Source: GSA-30 sp036384435
GTDB taxonomy: Bacteria > Pseudomonadota > Gammaproteobacteria > Xanthomonadales > Rhodanobacteraceae
NCBI RefSeq assembly: GCF_036384435.1
Contig: NZ_DASVMI010000030.1
Span: 68,319-132,318, forward strand
Direction of reading: 5' to 3'
Length of the DNA: 64,000 nt
Part shown: in pieces, positions 36,701 through 43,983 of the stretch
Layout: each line of letters starts with the position of its first letter
Numbering within the stretch: the stretch's first letter is position 1
Program-made: the position numbers and the translations under genes
The notes under the pieces: model-generated
Told to the model about the DNA's origin: nothing
Database searches by the model: none
What the model saw: only the letters and a program-made list of their open reading frames with translations

Positions 36701-38481
36701 ACCTGATGCGCTACCTTCCCGATGGCAACCTGGTTTTCCTCGGCCGCAACGATCATCAGGTCAAGCTGCGCGGGTTTCGCATCGAGCTGGGCGAGATCGA
36801 GGCCAATCTGGCGAGCCACGCCGCGGTTCGCGAGTGTGTGGTGCTGGCGCGCGAAGACGTACCCGGCGACAAGCGACTGGTGGCCTATGTCGTGCTGGAC
36901 AAGCCGGCTGCCAATGCCATTGCGCAGCTACGCGAACACCTCGCCAAGCGCCTGCCCGAATACATGGTGCCCACGGCTTTCGTGGCCATGGAGGCGATGC
37001 CGCTGACCTCGCATGGCAAGCTCGATCGCAAGGCCCTGCCCGCCCCCGGCGACCAGGCGTTCGCACGACGCACCTATGCACCGCCGCAAGGCGTCGCCGA
37101 GCACGCGATCGCCACGCTGTGGGGTGAACTGCTCGGTGTCGAACGCATCGGGCGACATGATCACTTCTTCGAGCTCGGCGGCCATTCGCTGCTGGTCACC
37201 CGGCTGGCTGCGCGCATGCACGAGCAGTTCGACAAACCAGTCGCCGTGCGTGACCTGTTCAATCACCCGGTGCTCAAGGACATGGCCGCGTTGATAAGCT
37301 CCAATAAGTCACGCGATCATGACATGCTCGACTTGGACGCCGAGTTGGTGTTGGATGAGACCATCCGTGCGTCTTCTGCGCCCCGCCAAGGCGACGAGCC
37401 GCAGCATATCCTGCTGACCGGCGCATCGGGGTTTCTCGGCGCATTCCTGCTTGTACGCCTGCTCGAATGCAGCCGTGCCGTCGTGCATTGCCTGGTTCGC
37501 GGTGATGACGATGCGGATGCGCGAGCCAGGCTGGATGCCAACATGCGCCAGCTCGGCCTGGATGAGTACGAGCGGGCGCGCGTGTCGGTGATCGCTGGCG
37601 ACCTCGCCTTGCCCTTGCTGGGCCAGGACCGCACGCGCTTCGATCACTTGGCCAACCTGATCGACGTGATCTACCACAACGGCGCCTGGGTCAATTCGCT
37701 GCATACCTACGAAAGCCTCAAGGCCGCCAACGTGCTCGGTACGCAGGAGATTCTGCGGCTTGCCGCACAAGGCACGCCCAAGCATGTGCACTACGTATCC
37801 ACGCTGAGCACGATACCGCTGGCGCAAACGGCGGGGGTACACGTCACCACCGAGAGTGAACTGGCCGAGCACTGGCGAGGGCTGGCATCGGGCTATGCGC
37901 AGAGCAAATGGGTCGCCGAACGCCTGTTGCGTATCGGCGGTGAACGCGGCATTCCCTATACGATCTACCGTCCGACACATATCGGCGCGGCACGTGACAG
38001 CGGCGCCAGCAACCCCAGCGACACCTGGAGCCTGTTCATTGATGCCTGCCTGCGGCTTGAGCGTGTTCCCGAGGTTGATACCGGCATCAACTCCCTGCCG
38101 GTCGATTACATGAGTGCATGCATCGTTGAGCTATCCATGCGCGATGACATTCATGGACGAAGCTTCAATCTCGCCAGCATGCAGTCATTCCAGCTGAGCG
38201 AATTGACCCGTCAGATCGCGGCCATCGAGGAACTGTCGGTCAAGACAGTCGACTATCGCGCGTGGCGCCGCCAGTGCGCGGCGCAGCCGGCGACCAGCCG
38301 CCTGGCGGCGGTCATGCCAGCCGAACTGGTCGAAGAAGATGCCGAGGAGCCCTCGCGCATCCCGCTTGGCAATGCCGTGGAGGACCTATCGCGCCACGGC
38401 ATGCCCTGCCCGGCACCGAGTACCGAGACATTGCGGAAATACGTGCGCTGGCGTTACCGACAAAGCGTGCAACCGGCATGA
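27733..38481 (+). CDS. three-module non-ribosomal peptide synthetase with terminal thioester reductase
   Basis: 3582 residues: C1 (about 12-450, HHLIADG at 148), A1 (about 465-960, TSGSTG near 624), T1 (Ser1012 in GGHSL), C2 (HHIVSDG at 1203), A2 (LAYVIYTSG at 1681), T2 (Ser2092), C3 (HHIVADG at 2284), A3 (from 2757), T3 (Ser3152), TD (about 3215-3575, GASGFLG at 3230, Tyr3388 and Lys3392). No epimerisation, methylation or thioesterase domain. My reading of the specificity pockets: A1 DMENVAAVN (acidic Glu suggests a basic residue such as ornithine, uncertain), A2 DVQFIAHVV (proline-type), A3 DAFTIAAVC (phenylalanine-type). An N-terminal C domain with DYRHQRFPIGQLN fits a starter domain that acylates residue one. 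TD would release an aldehyde or alcohol. No MbtH or PPTase gene in the window. Confidence 0.95.
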   Translation: MSSQDLRSSLLQSSDVLPLSSPQLDIFHDHLMKGSTPAYNIGGYLDFHGSMDIQRFEKALNLAIRKHDSLRIMLMAGDDDLPGQRIMADMPADLMLLDFSQDASPDDSARTWMRNSMNQPFVLVGAPLFRHALIKLADAHYQWFICVHHLIADGWAMDTLFQSFAGLYSALEQGEEPQLAAPSYARFVESDRLYQASASFTKDRDYWHEKYRDLPDPLLLARHAVHDQTPISGEHVWRLDDALNARIDDLATTHQSTRFQVVLAIFHAFFQRLHQREELVIGLSVLNRKDADARRTVGMFTNVSAMRLAFDLRGSFVDLLKAIAPSLRQDYRHQRFPIGQLNKGLGLFARQRDQLYELSISYENGGVPLRFGDVTAFVFKCTNDYESTPLRLCVRDDLHRRETSLFFIFGHAYYSQAEIAVLQDRFMRFTQALLADPQSSLDSLPIVTPQERAQFDAWNATAIDYPQDACVHACFEQQAARRPDAIALVHEDTSLTYAEVDARANQLAQHLIALGVGPDDRVALCAARQPATIVAMLAILKAGGAYVPIDPSYPAERVAYVLGDAQPRLLLADRAGRQALGAPPAQLPVLDLDGAALAWASLSRERPQVEGLDSRRLAYVIYTSGSTGQPKGVMVEHRQVCHQVTALRHAYQFTADDRLLQFASIAFDMSVEEIFPALLTGATLVLRTDACLESPAAFAAFCAVHQLTYLNLPSTFWAQLALAQPELELPVCLRQVSAGGDAMSLAAASAWLRRQSHRPALFNAYGPTETTVNATMLAVDRPMEVSCIGRPIANTRAYLLDAYRQPVPVGAVGELYIGGAGVARGYLDRPQLTMERFLSDPFSPVADARMYRTGDLARFLPDGNIEFLGRNDHQVKIRGYRIELGEIETRLANHRQVHEAVVLARGESHDRRLVAYVVGDGDANDLRAHLAVELPPYMIPSAFVRLDAFPLTPNGKLDRKALPEPDEAAFAHRAYEAPRDGIEASLAQLWCQLLDLARVGRHDHFFELGGHSLIAIRLLGKVSQQFGVSLPLASLFNHPTLAALAEAIASDHDGAGTATLPPIVAVSHGDHIPLSYAQQRLWFMAQLDQANATYHVSLVLQLEGALDIPALQQALDRLLHRHEALRTVFHAIDGEPRASLLPAHTPFPLVVHDLRQSPHADELLARYKHDHAHAAYDMEHGPLVRANVIRLGDRRHVLQLGMHHIVSDGWSINLLAREINALYVAFAQGQADPLPALRVQYPDYAAWQHTVLSSERLRDQAAYWKDALHGAPDLLHLPTDHPRPSRQSFAGAMRPIRLDVALTRRLRQLGKQHGMSLYMLVTAAWAAVLARLSGQDDVMIGTLSANRGQREIEPLIGFFVSTLPLRIDLSGEPDALTLLSRVRRTTLAAQENQDLPFEQIVDIAKPSRRLDHSPLFQVLFAWQSNDKTGFELPGLTISQSPMSLESIRYDLELHLYETEDAIVGGLGYATALFDETTIDRHIGYLSTTLEAMVADPATALRVPLPDSHELAQLARWNDTAVDPVSVDAIHRLFEQHAASSPQATALICDDQALSYGALNARANQWARHLRSLGVGTGVRSDPRIALCAERGFDMICALLAILKAGACYVPLDPSYPSERLRQVLSEAGAELVLHDTAGHEALGVSSLARYRCVDIGELAMHGTDLAEENLPSPEGTDASSLAYVIYTSGSTGTPKGVAMPHRPLVNLVQWQLAEAVKAGLPAPKTLQFAALGFDVAFQEIFTTLCAGASLVLVDTRTRMQFGKLIALLRHQRVQRVFLPYIALQALAEAAEDIRDDGTALLPELRAIIVAGEQLRLTPQIQRLFTRLPACDLHNHYGPTETHVVTAQVLPAGSIATSLPHVPIGRPIANARTYVLDGHGQPVPVGVAGELYIGGLSIARGYLGRDDLTAARFLADPFDTRTGARMYRTGDLARHLPDGRLIFLGRNDHQVKLRGFRIELGEIEARLAEHASVRECAVIARNDAQGEIQLVAYVVAGSHADDNPATWHAYLAATLPAYMVPAAFVTLEAIPLTAHGKLDRQALPAPDEQALVRAHYEAPRGDVETRLAALWQDLLGVAQVGRRDQFFELGGHSLIAVRLLSRIAQAFGASLPLADLFAWPVLHDLAARIAQQQRSTPHQQTGIPRATRGEMLPLSHAQQRLWFLAQLDGDSATYHIPIAVQLDGPLDVPALREALQQVFARHESLRTVFVARHGQPHARLLDSNAEVALHQHDLRHYGASERVDAATILLARERNRPFDLAAGPLLRASLLRTEEQQHVLQLTLHHIVADGWSLGILSRELGACYAQAQGSRSDMLAPLPIQYADYAAWEHGWLVSERMLEQVTFWQDQLAGSPSLLELPTDRPRPARQSFEGAFVPIELDANLTQDLKRLAQHHGATLFMIVLAAWALVLSRLSGQRDIVIGTPTAGRGRPELESLIGFFVNTLPLRIDLHEATDVASLLRHVRTIALDAQAHQELPFERIVELAKVPRRIDHTPLVQVLLAWQSHDEGSWNLPGMTATPAHGDFDWVKFDQELILSDADGHIRGGINYATALFDRSTIERHAGYLRNVLKAMAAGDTRPLHRIPMLADDEREQLIEMWNRTDMAVESLCLHQQVERHAHESPHSLALVSQQEQVTYADLNARANHLAHHLARMAVRPGDRVALCVEKGVSMFVGLLAIMKAGGVYVPLDPAYASARLDHILLDATPRLLLCDEIGREALGAGARGRLPALDMDQASAWEHEPGDNPAVPGLDARALAYVIYTSGSTGAPKGVMVEHHGIINLGHSLGERLGIDADSRISQFASAGFDASIFECSMAFTAGAALYLPSVAERQSPSAFMAFIGRQRITHATLPPAFLQGHAEAPCWAHRPMLIFAGDASSPGLFRHWSRYARLANAYGPTEITVCASTWVCPDEPGELSVVPVGRPIGNTRLYLLDEHGLPVPRGSIGELYIGGANVARGYLDRPALNAERFVSDPFDDKPQARMYRSGDLMRYLPDGNLVFLGRNDHQVKLRGFRIELGEIEANLASHAAVRECVVLAREDVPGDKRLVAYVVLDKPAANAIAQLREHLAKRLPEYMVPTAFVAMEAMPLTSHGKLDRKALPAPGDQAFARRTYAPPQGVAEHAIATLWGELLGVERIGRHDHFFELGGHSLLVTRLAARMHEQFDKPVAVRDLFNHPVLKDMAALISSNKSRDHDMLDLDAELVLDETIRASSAPRQGDEPQHILLTGASGFLGAFLLVRLLECSRAVVHCLVRGDDDADARARLDANMRQLGLDEYERARVSVIAGDLALPLLGQDRTRFDHLANLIDVIYHNGAWVNSLHTYESLKAANVLGTQEILRLAAQGTPKHVHYVSTLSTIPLAQTAGVHVTTESELAEHWRGLASGYAQSKWVAERLLRIGGERGIPYTIYRPTHIGAARDSGASNPSDTWSLFIDACLRLERVPEVDTGINSLPVDYMSACIVELSMRDDIHGRSFNLASMQSFQLSELTRQIAAIEELSVKTVDYRAWRRQCAAQPATSRLAAVMPAELVEEDAEEPSRIPLGNAVEDLSRHGMPCPAPSTETLRKYVRWRYRQSVQPA

Positions 38482-38489
38482 TGGCAATG

Positions 38490-38522
38490 CCACGGTTCCT
38501 GGCCTGCCATCTGGAGCCGTGG
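38490..38522. terminator. hairpin after NRPS gene
   Basis: CCACGGTTCC (38490-38499) pairs with GGAGCCGTGG (38513-38522) with one G-T wobble, between the convergent NRPS and lipoprotein genes. No long T tract. Confidence 0.45.
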
Positions 38523-38526
38523 TACC

Positions 38527-39222
38527 TCACGGCAAGCGTTCGGGGTGATAGGCCTTGATGAACGGATCGTAGAGTGCCTGGGCTTGCGACGCCGTCATGC
38601 CGCCGACGGCGGTGCCGTGATCCTTGGCCTGGATGCCCAGGACATAGCGATCCCTGGGCAGCGCCACCACCTGCACGGGCCCGCCGTCGTCCTTGCGTGG
38701 TACCTCGATGACGAGGCGATCGCCGGTCGGTTCGGGCAAGGCGACGGATAGATAGTCGGGGCCGCCATAGGCCGGCAGCAGCTCTGGATTGGCCTTCATG
38801 CCGTCGATGGTATCCAGCATCATCTGCAAGGTGGCCTTGGTCATGTTGCGCTGGCGCTCGAATGTGGCTTTCACGCCAGGCGCGACGTCGGGCTTGTCCA
38901 GCCCAGGCGAGCGCGTGTCCGTCAGCGATACATCCACCTCTCGCCCATTGTCGTCACCGTAAATGGCCGTGATGGCGTTGAATGTGCAGCTCCAGCGCTT
39001 GAACGGCAGGCCGCCGATCGTGGCCTTGGGCGGCATCGCCTTGACCAGTACATGACCTTCGCACTCAGCCGTCGATGCCGCATCCTGCTGCGCGCTGTCG
39101 GGACCCGACGGGGCACTGGCCTGCTGTGCGTCGCCATGACGTCCGCTGCAAGCGGCGAGCAGCGTGGCCAAGAACCACGCCAGCCCATGGCGTGCACGCG
39201 GAGTCGATCGTAGAAAAGCCAT
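38527..39222 (-). CDS. predicted lipoprotein, function unknown
   Basis: 231 residues from ATG 39222 (a TTG five codons upstream is the alternative). The signal peptide LAWFLATLLAAC ends in a lipobox with Cys near residue 25, so a lipoprotein. A Ser/Ala/Gln-rich linker follows, then a domain of about 170 residues with Cys pairs (ECEGH, SCTFNAI) and DDGGPVQVVALPRDRYVLGI near the end. I do not recognise the family. It converges on the NRPS gene. Confidence 0.7.
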   Translation of the reverse strand: MAFLRSTPRARHGLAWFLATLLAACSGRHGDAQQASAPSGPDSAQQDAASTAECEGHVLVKAMPPKATIGGLPFKRWSCTFNAITAIYGDDNGREVDVSLTDTRSPGLDKPDVAPGVKATFERQRNMTKATLQMMLDTIDGMKANPELLPAYGGPDYLSVALPEPTGDRLVIEVPRKDDGGPVQVVALPRDRYVLGIQAKDHGTAVGGMTASQAQALYDPFIKAYHPERLP

Positions 39223-39390
39223 GGAGGGATCCGGCAAAGCGTCTTGATGTCGACATGAGCGCGTATTGTCCCTGCATGCGTGTATCGGGGAGGTCAGGAG
39301 TTGGGCGTGAGGAGTGAGGGGTAAAAGCCGGTGAGCCCGAATTCTGCTCTTGCACCCGACGCCTCGCGGGTGCGCGAATAGCCGCCTGCT

Positions 39391-40056
39391 TCATACCGCT
39401 CGCATCGACAACTCCACATCCTCGCCGAACGGAACCGACAAGTAGCCACCTTCCGGAGCGCGCATCCGCGTCAGATAGTCTGGATTGAAGTCGGCATTGT
39501 CGGCCACGATCAGTGCACCGGGCCGCAGCCGGTGCTCGACCAGGTCCAGCACATCACCATAGAGTGCCTTGGCACCGTCGAGCAGCAACAGGTCGACGCT
39601 GTCGGGCAGATCCCTCGCCAGCGTCTGCAGGGCGTCGCCTTCGCGGATGTCCACCAGATCCAGCAAACCGCCTGCGGCCAGGTGTTCGCGTGCGCGAATG
39701 ACCTTCGAGGGTTCGAACTCGCTGGTGATCAGCTGGCCGCCACCATTGTCGCGCAGCGCAGACGCCAGATGCAGCGTGGAAATGCCGAATGACGTGCCGA
39801 ACTCGACGATGTGCCTGGCACCGATGCTGCGCGCGAGCATGTACAGCAACAAGCCGGTCTCGCGTGAGACCGCCAGAGGAAAGTCCTTCAGGTGACCGTA
39901 GAACTCGCGGTAATCGGTACGGCTGCGCAGGAGGCGGCCGCGCTCCTGAGACGACAGGGCGGCCATGGCCGGCGACGACAGGGGCGAGGATGCCTTGGCT
40001 TCACGAAACAGTTGGTCGAGCAGGGGCGCCACAGGCGCGGCGTTCAAGGTAGTCAT
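39391..40056 (-). CDS. SAM-dependent O-methyltransferase (family 3-like)
   Basis: 221 residues. IVEFGTSFGISTLHLASALRD at about 84-104 is the SAM-binding motif I, SEFEP and DIREGDAL the following acidic strands, DLLLLDGAKALY the motif with the catalytic or metal-binding Asp. The N-terminal helix segment and length fit catechol/caffeoyl-CoA O-methyltransferase relatives. It is divergent from the TetR gene 88 bases away, with a palindrome between them, so TetR probably controls it. It may methylate a metabolite exported by the MFS gene beyond, or the NRPS product; that is inference. Confidence 0.88.
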   Translation of the reverse strand: MTTLNAAPVAPLLDQLFREAKASSPLSSPAMAALSSQERGRLLRSRTDYREFYGHLKDFPLAVSRETGLLLYMLARSIGARHIVEFGTSFGISTLHLASALRDNGGGQLITSEFEPSKVIRAREHLAAGGLLDLVDIREGDALQTLARDLPDSVDLLLLDGAKALYGDVLDLVEHRLRPGALIVADNADFNPDYLTRMRAPEGGYLSVPFGEDVELSMRAV

Positions 40057-40101
40057 GGGTATTCCGAGGGGTTGGTTACGCCATAGCGATCGGCTTAGAA
40101 T

Positions 40102-40117
40102 GCGATGAATTCATCGC
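40102..40117. promoter_or_regulatory. TetR operator candidate
   Basis: GCGATGAATTCATCGC is a perfect 16-bp palindrome in the 88-base region between the divergent methyltransferase and TetR genes. A further half-site (ATCGCATTTC) lies about ten bases downstream. Confidence 0.7.
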
Positions 40118-40144
40118 GTTTTCTAATCGCATTTCCGGCGCCCC

Positions 40145-40774
40145 ATGACCGAGCAACCCAGACCACGGCTTTCCCCACGAAAACAGCCCAAACAGGCGCG
40201 CTCGACCGAGCTTGTCGCGGTCATCCTGGAGGCGGCGGTTCACGTTTTGGCGAAGGAAGGCGCCCAGCGCTTCACCACGGCCCGCGTTGCCGAAAAGGCC
40301 GGGGTCAGCGTGGGTTCGCTGTATCAGTATTTTCCCAACAAGGCCGCCATTCTCTATCGCCTGCAAAGCGACGAGTGGCGGCAAACGCTGGACATGCTGC
40401 GCACTATCCTCGAAGACAGGTCGCTATCGCCTGTCGATCGCCTGCGCAAACTGGTCCACGCCTTCATTCGTTCCGAGTGCGAGGAGGCAGGCATGCGTAC
40501 CGCACTCAGTGACGCGGCGCCGCTTTATCGCAATGCACCCGAGACACTGAGTGCCAAGGCCGAGGGCGCGCAGATCATTCGTGCGTTCATGCGCGAAGCA
40601 TTGCCCGGGGCGACGGAGCAGACCTTCGACATGGCCGCGAAACTGATCACCCACACGCTGAGCGCGGTGGGAAAACAGTTCTCCGAAACGCCACGTCGTG
40701 ACAGCGACATCATCACCTACGCCGATGCGCTGGCGGATATGTTCCAGGCCTACCTGCAAAGCTTGCAGCACTGA
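40145..40774 (+). CDS. TetR/AcrR family transcriptional regulator
   Basis: 209 residues. HTH at about 20-70 (ILEAAVHVLAKEGAQRFTTARVAEKAGVSVGSLYQYFPNKAAIL) is textbook TetR; the C-terminal ligand domain (about 80-205) is of the AefR-like type. It faces the O-methyltransferase gene and is followed 166 bases later by an MFS exporter on the same strand, an arrangement typical of ligand-released control of efflux and modification. Confidence 0.92.
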   Translation: MTEQPRPRLSPRKQPKQARSTELVAVILEAAVHVLAKEGAQRFTTARVAEKAGVSVGSLYQYFPNKAAILYRLQSDEWRQTLDMLRTILEDRSLSPVDRLRKLVHAFIRSECEEAGMRTALSDAAPLYRNAPETLSAKAEGAQIIRAFMREALPGATEQTFDMAAKLITHTLSAVGKQFSETPRRDSDIITYADALADMFQAYLQSLQH

Positions 40775-40940
40775 TAGGCCAGCCAGGAAACCAAGGCGGT
40801 GTTCTTGAACCGCCGGGCCGGGCATGTTAGCGTCCTCGCCGCCAAGCCATCCGGCTATGCCGTAAGCGTTTACGTCAACCAACGCGCAATGTCGCCACGC
40901 GAGCTACGCATGCTCGCGGGCCTGCGCCCGAGGTTGATCG

Positions 40941-42197
40941 ATGAAAACGCCTTCCCTGCTCGCTACGCCTTTCCTGCCACGAATACGCATCCGACCGGAT
41001 GCCACGGCAATGTGCCTGTATTTTCTCGCTGGCCTGGCAGACGGTGCACTGATGCCATTCTTCGCGCTCTGGGCGCAGCACGAGGCGGCCATACCGACCC
41101 GCTATATCGGTTTGCTGCTGGCGTGCTATGCCGGCGGTGAACTGGTGGCCACACCTATTCTCGGCGGCATTGCCGACCGGCTTGGGCGGCGTCCTGTGCT
41201 GCTGCTCTCGACACTGGGCGTGGGTGTCGGTTTCATGCTGCTGGCGCATCTGCAGGGGATGATCGCCGTGGCCGTGAGCTTGCTGGCCATCGGCATGTTC
41301 GAGTGCGCCCTGCATCCGACCATCGCCACTGTCATCGCCGATACGGCAGATGACGAGTCACTGCGCATGCGCTATGCCATGGCGCGCATGGCCGCTGGCA
41401 GCGGGCACGTGGTGGGCCCGGCGCTCGGGTCGGCCCTGGCACTGATCTCGCTGAACAGCGTGTTTTCCGGTTGTGGCCTTGCCTTGCTCATGGCCTCGCT
41501 GATCATCCTGGCGATTCTTCCCGAGACGCGTGCCACGGCAGCCAACGTGGCGGCCAGCGATGACCAGGAAGACGAGGATGAAGAAGGCTTGTCTTCATTG
41601 TTGCCAGCCTTTCGCGACCGACGCCTCGCCAGCCTGCTGCTGTGGTTTACGCTCATGGAGATCGTCGGCGGATGGACGGAAGCCATACTGCCGCTCTACG
41701 CACATGGCGAGCGCGCGCTTTCCACCACTGGCGTCGGCCTGCTGTTCTCGTATGCGGCGGCGGCAGCCGTGGCGTTGCAGTGGCCAATCACACGCTGGAG
41801 TTCGCGCATGTCCGCGTATTCACTGCTGCTTGGCGCAGGCGTCGTGCTTGCAGGCGGCTTCTGCACGCTGTTGCTCACACCAAGTCTCGTGTCATTGGGT
41901 GCTTGCGTCACATTGATGGCTCTTGCACAGGCCTTGATCGGCCCGCTGATCCCGGTTGCGGTCAATGCCATGGCAGCGCCATCGGCACGCGCAAGCTACA
42001 TGGCGGCGATCTCCACCGCCAATGACCTGAAGGATTCGGCCGGTCCCGCATCAGGCATGTATCTGTACGGGCTATCGACCAGGCTGCCCTGGCTGCTCGG
42101 CATACCGGTTGCCCTGGTCGCTGCCCTGGCGCTGGCCATCACCGTCAGAAGCACCGAGACTCGCCGGAGCGGCCTGGGTCGCGAATGCGGGCCCTGA
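40941..42197 (+). CDS. MFS transporter
   Basis: 418 residues with twelve hydrophobic segments. The loop 2-3 motif GGIADRLGRRPVLLLSTLG (about 75-93) is MFS motif A. An acidic cytoplasmic loop (DDQEDEDEEG, about 205) separates the two halves. The set of family features suggests drug-H+ antiport or sugar-like transport; no substrate can be read. GAGG upstream of ATG 40941. Its position after TetR and near the NRPS makes product export possible. Confidence 0.9.
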   Translation: MKTPSLLATPFLPRIRIRPDATAMCLYFLAGLADGALMPFFALWAQHEAAIPTRYIGLLLACYAGGELVATPILGGIADRLGRRPVLLLSTLGVGVGFMLLAHLQGMIAVAVSLLAIGMFECALHPTIATVIADTADDESLRMRYAMARMAAGSGHVVGPALGSALALISLNSVFSGCGLALLMASLIILAILPETRATAANVAASDDQEDEDEEGLSSLLPAFRDRRLASLLLWFTLMEIVGGWTEAILPLYAHGERALSTTGVGLLFSYAAAAAVALQWPITRWSSRMSAYSLLLGAGVVLAGGFCTLLLTPSLVSLGACVTLMALAQALIGPLIPVAVNAMAAPSARASYMAAISTANDLKDSAGPASGMYLYGLSTRLPWLLGIPVALVAALALAITVRSTETRRSGLGRECGP

Positions 42198-42295
42198 AAA
42201 CCGCCAAGCCACGACCTCGTCGCACCTTGCATCGCAACTGAAGTCGCTCCTGGGGTCAACGGCGACTTGCAATGGGACAATGGCCACCAGAAAAC

Positions 42296-42327
42296 AAAGA
42301 GCCGGGAGGTTGCCCTCCCGGCTCTTT
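42296..42327. terminator. strong terminator between convergent genes
   Basis: AAAGAGCCGGGAGG (42296-42309) pairs perfectly with CCTCCCGGCTCTTT (42314-42327) around TTGC. On the minus strand it is followed by GTTTTC; it serves the secreted-protein gene and can also stop the MFS transcript. Confidence 0.9.
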
Positions 42328-42364
42328 ACCCACTCAAGCCCTGCGAGGCTTCAACAAGCTTACA

Positions 42365-43447
42365 TCAGTTCGATTCAGTGAACTGGATCGACGGGTTCGA
42401 ACCACCCGCTGTCGTGCACGAATGCAGGGTCAGGTTGTTGGTCTCACCCGTGGAACCGGCATTCGACGCGCAGGTCGGCGCCGAGGTGCTACCGTTGCTG
42501 ACGGCGACCTTCACGGTGACCGAGGAACCCGAGTTGAACTGGGCCTTCGAACCGCCAGCATTGCCGACCACGTTGAACTCCGACGACTTCCACACGCTGG
42601 CAATGTGCAGCTTGCTGTCGCTGCCGCTAGCGCTATAGGCGTGGGTGCCGTTGGTGAAGGTCACGGTGTCGTTGCCGCCATTGACCACGGTGCCGGTCAA
42701 CTTGAGGTTGGCCAACTGGGTCGCCGGTACGTCCGGAGCAGTCGCGGCACTGCTGTTGCCATAGCAATCGCCTTCGCCGTCACTGCCGAAGCCGCTCGGG
42801 CAACGGCTGCTACCCCAGCCGATCAGCCAATACTGCATGAATACGGCGGCCTGGCCGTCTACGTTGTAATCCGGCGAGTAGATGAACTGTTGCCACACCA
42901 CGCAACCCGAATGCCCGGCGCACGAAGACGTAGTCGAGTTGAAATCGGTGTTGATCTGCAGCGTGTACTCGTTCGGTCCCAGGATGCCGCCACCACCGAA
43001 CGACGATACGCCCACGCCCGACTCGGAGGTAACACCGGTCACCGACGGGAACGAGCCCACGGTGCTGGTGATCAGGGTGTTGCTCTTCAACGCATAGTCG
43101 TTGCCGTTGCCGACGGTCTGGCCACCACCACTGAGCAATGTCAGGTGATGCGGCGGTACCGGCGGGATGCTGTGTGCGCGCGCCGGAGCGGTATTACAGG
43201 CCACCTGCTTCCAGGTGGTGCTGGGATACTCGGCCTCGAAGCATCCATCGGCCGGCGCGGAAAGATGCGAAATGGTTTCACGCCAGTTGGTCTGGGCCTG
43301 CGCCTGCAACTGATCGGTCTGTACAGCCTGCTGTTCCACGCTCGAGGCAGCGAATGCGGTGGGAACCGACATGGCTCCTCCCGCAAGACCGGCCAGGATC
43401 GCGACCTGCAACATGTAACGCACCCCACGTTTCACGTTCGACTGCAT
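42365..43447 (-). CDS. secreted protein of unknown family
   Basis: 360 residues with a signal peptide (basic start, then LQVAILAGLAGGAMSVPTAFA, cleavage near residue 34). The mature part is rich in Ser, Thr, Gly and Asn, low in charge, with cysteines that could pair (DGCFEAEYPSTTWKQVAC; SSCAGHSGC; RCPSGFGSDGEGDC; PTCASN/HSC). Runs such as WQQFIYSPDYNVDGQAAVFMQYW suggest a beta-sandwich. No catalytic motif I recognise. A GGGAGG ribosome site, a strong terminator and an unusually long AT-rich leader suggest a well-expressed extracellular protein. Confidence 0.8.
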   Translation of the reverse strand: MQSNVKRGVRYMLQVAILAGLAGGAMSVPTAFAASSVEQQAVQTDQLQAQAQTNWRETISHLSAPADGCFEAEYPSTTWKQVACNTAPARAHSIPPVPPHHLTLLSGGGQTVGNGNDYALKSNTLITSTVGSFPSVTGVTSESGVGVSSFGGGGILGPNEYTLQINTDFNSTTSSCAGHSGCVVWQQFIYSPDYNVDGQAAVFMQYWLIGWGSSRCPSGFGSDGEGDCYGNSSAATAPDVPATQLANLKLTGTVVNGGNDTVTFTNGTHAYSASGSDSKLHIASVWKSSEFNVVGNAGGSKAQFNSGSSVTVKVAVSNGSTSAPTCASNAGSTGETNNLTLHSCTTAGGSNPSIQFTESN

Positions 43448-43983
43448 ACAACCCTCCCATAACGATGGTTTTTTCGACTCCGGACGATCCGGCGTCGGGA
43501 TAATCCCCCTGAAAGCAATTACAACCGTCGCAAATTCGGCGCATACATAATTCGAGCCTATTAATCGGAGTTAAATCCAATCGCAAGATAATTCGAATCA
43601 TCAATATAGGATGCCGTCATTGCCGTCGCCTGAAGACACACTCCCCTTGCGGGTACGAAAATGCTTTCGTATCCGTAACTTAGGGTTACATCAAGGCGAT
43701 AAAAACGATTGTGCCCGCGTCAACAAACTCATTTTGTGACGTGCAACTGCTTTATGACGCCAAATATCAAAGGCGCTGCAAATATTGAATTTTTCAGGGA
43801 AACGCAGGTGAATTAAAAAACCCTACCCATGATGAAGTCATTATTCGAAGCAATGCCTCACTTCGCGACCCAAGTCACATGAGATTGTTCACCGATGTAA
43901 AATCCATGCATGCGAAGTTATTTACGATGCGCGGCAATCGCCAGCCATATAACCAAGCAGCCATGCATAGGCCTGCAAACACT
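43448..43983. other. long AT-rich intergenic region upstream of the secreted-protein gene
   Basis: 536 bases, much lower in GC than its surroundings (especially 43500-43900). It must hold the promoter of the secreted-protein gene (-). I see no second gene, tRNA or clean operator. AT-rich leaders of this kind are often targets of nucleoid proteins; that is inference. Confidence 0.5.

Noticed and set aside
37420..38481. TD domain as a separate SDR gene
   Set aside because: It is in frame with the NRPS, has no own start signal, and follows T3 at the normal linker distance.
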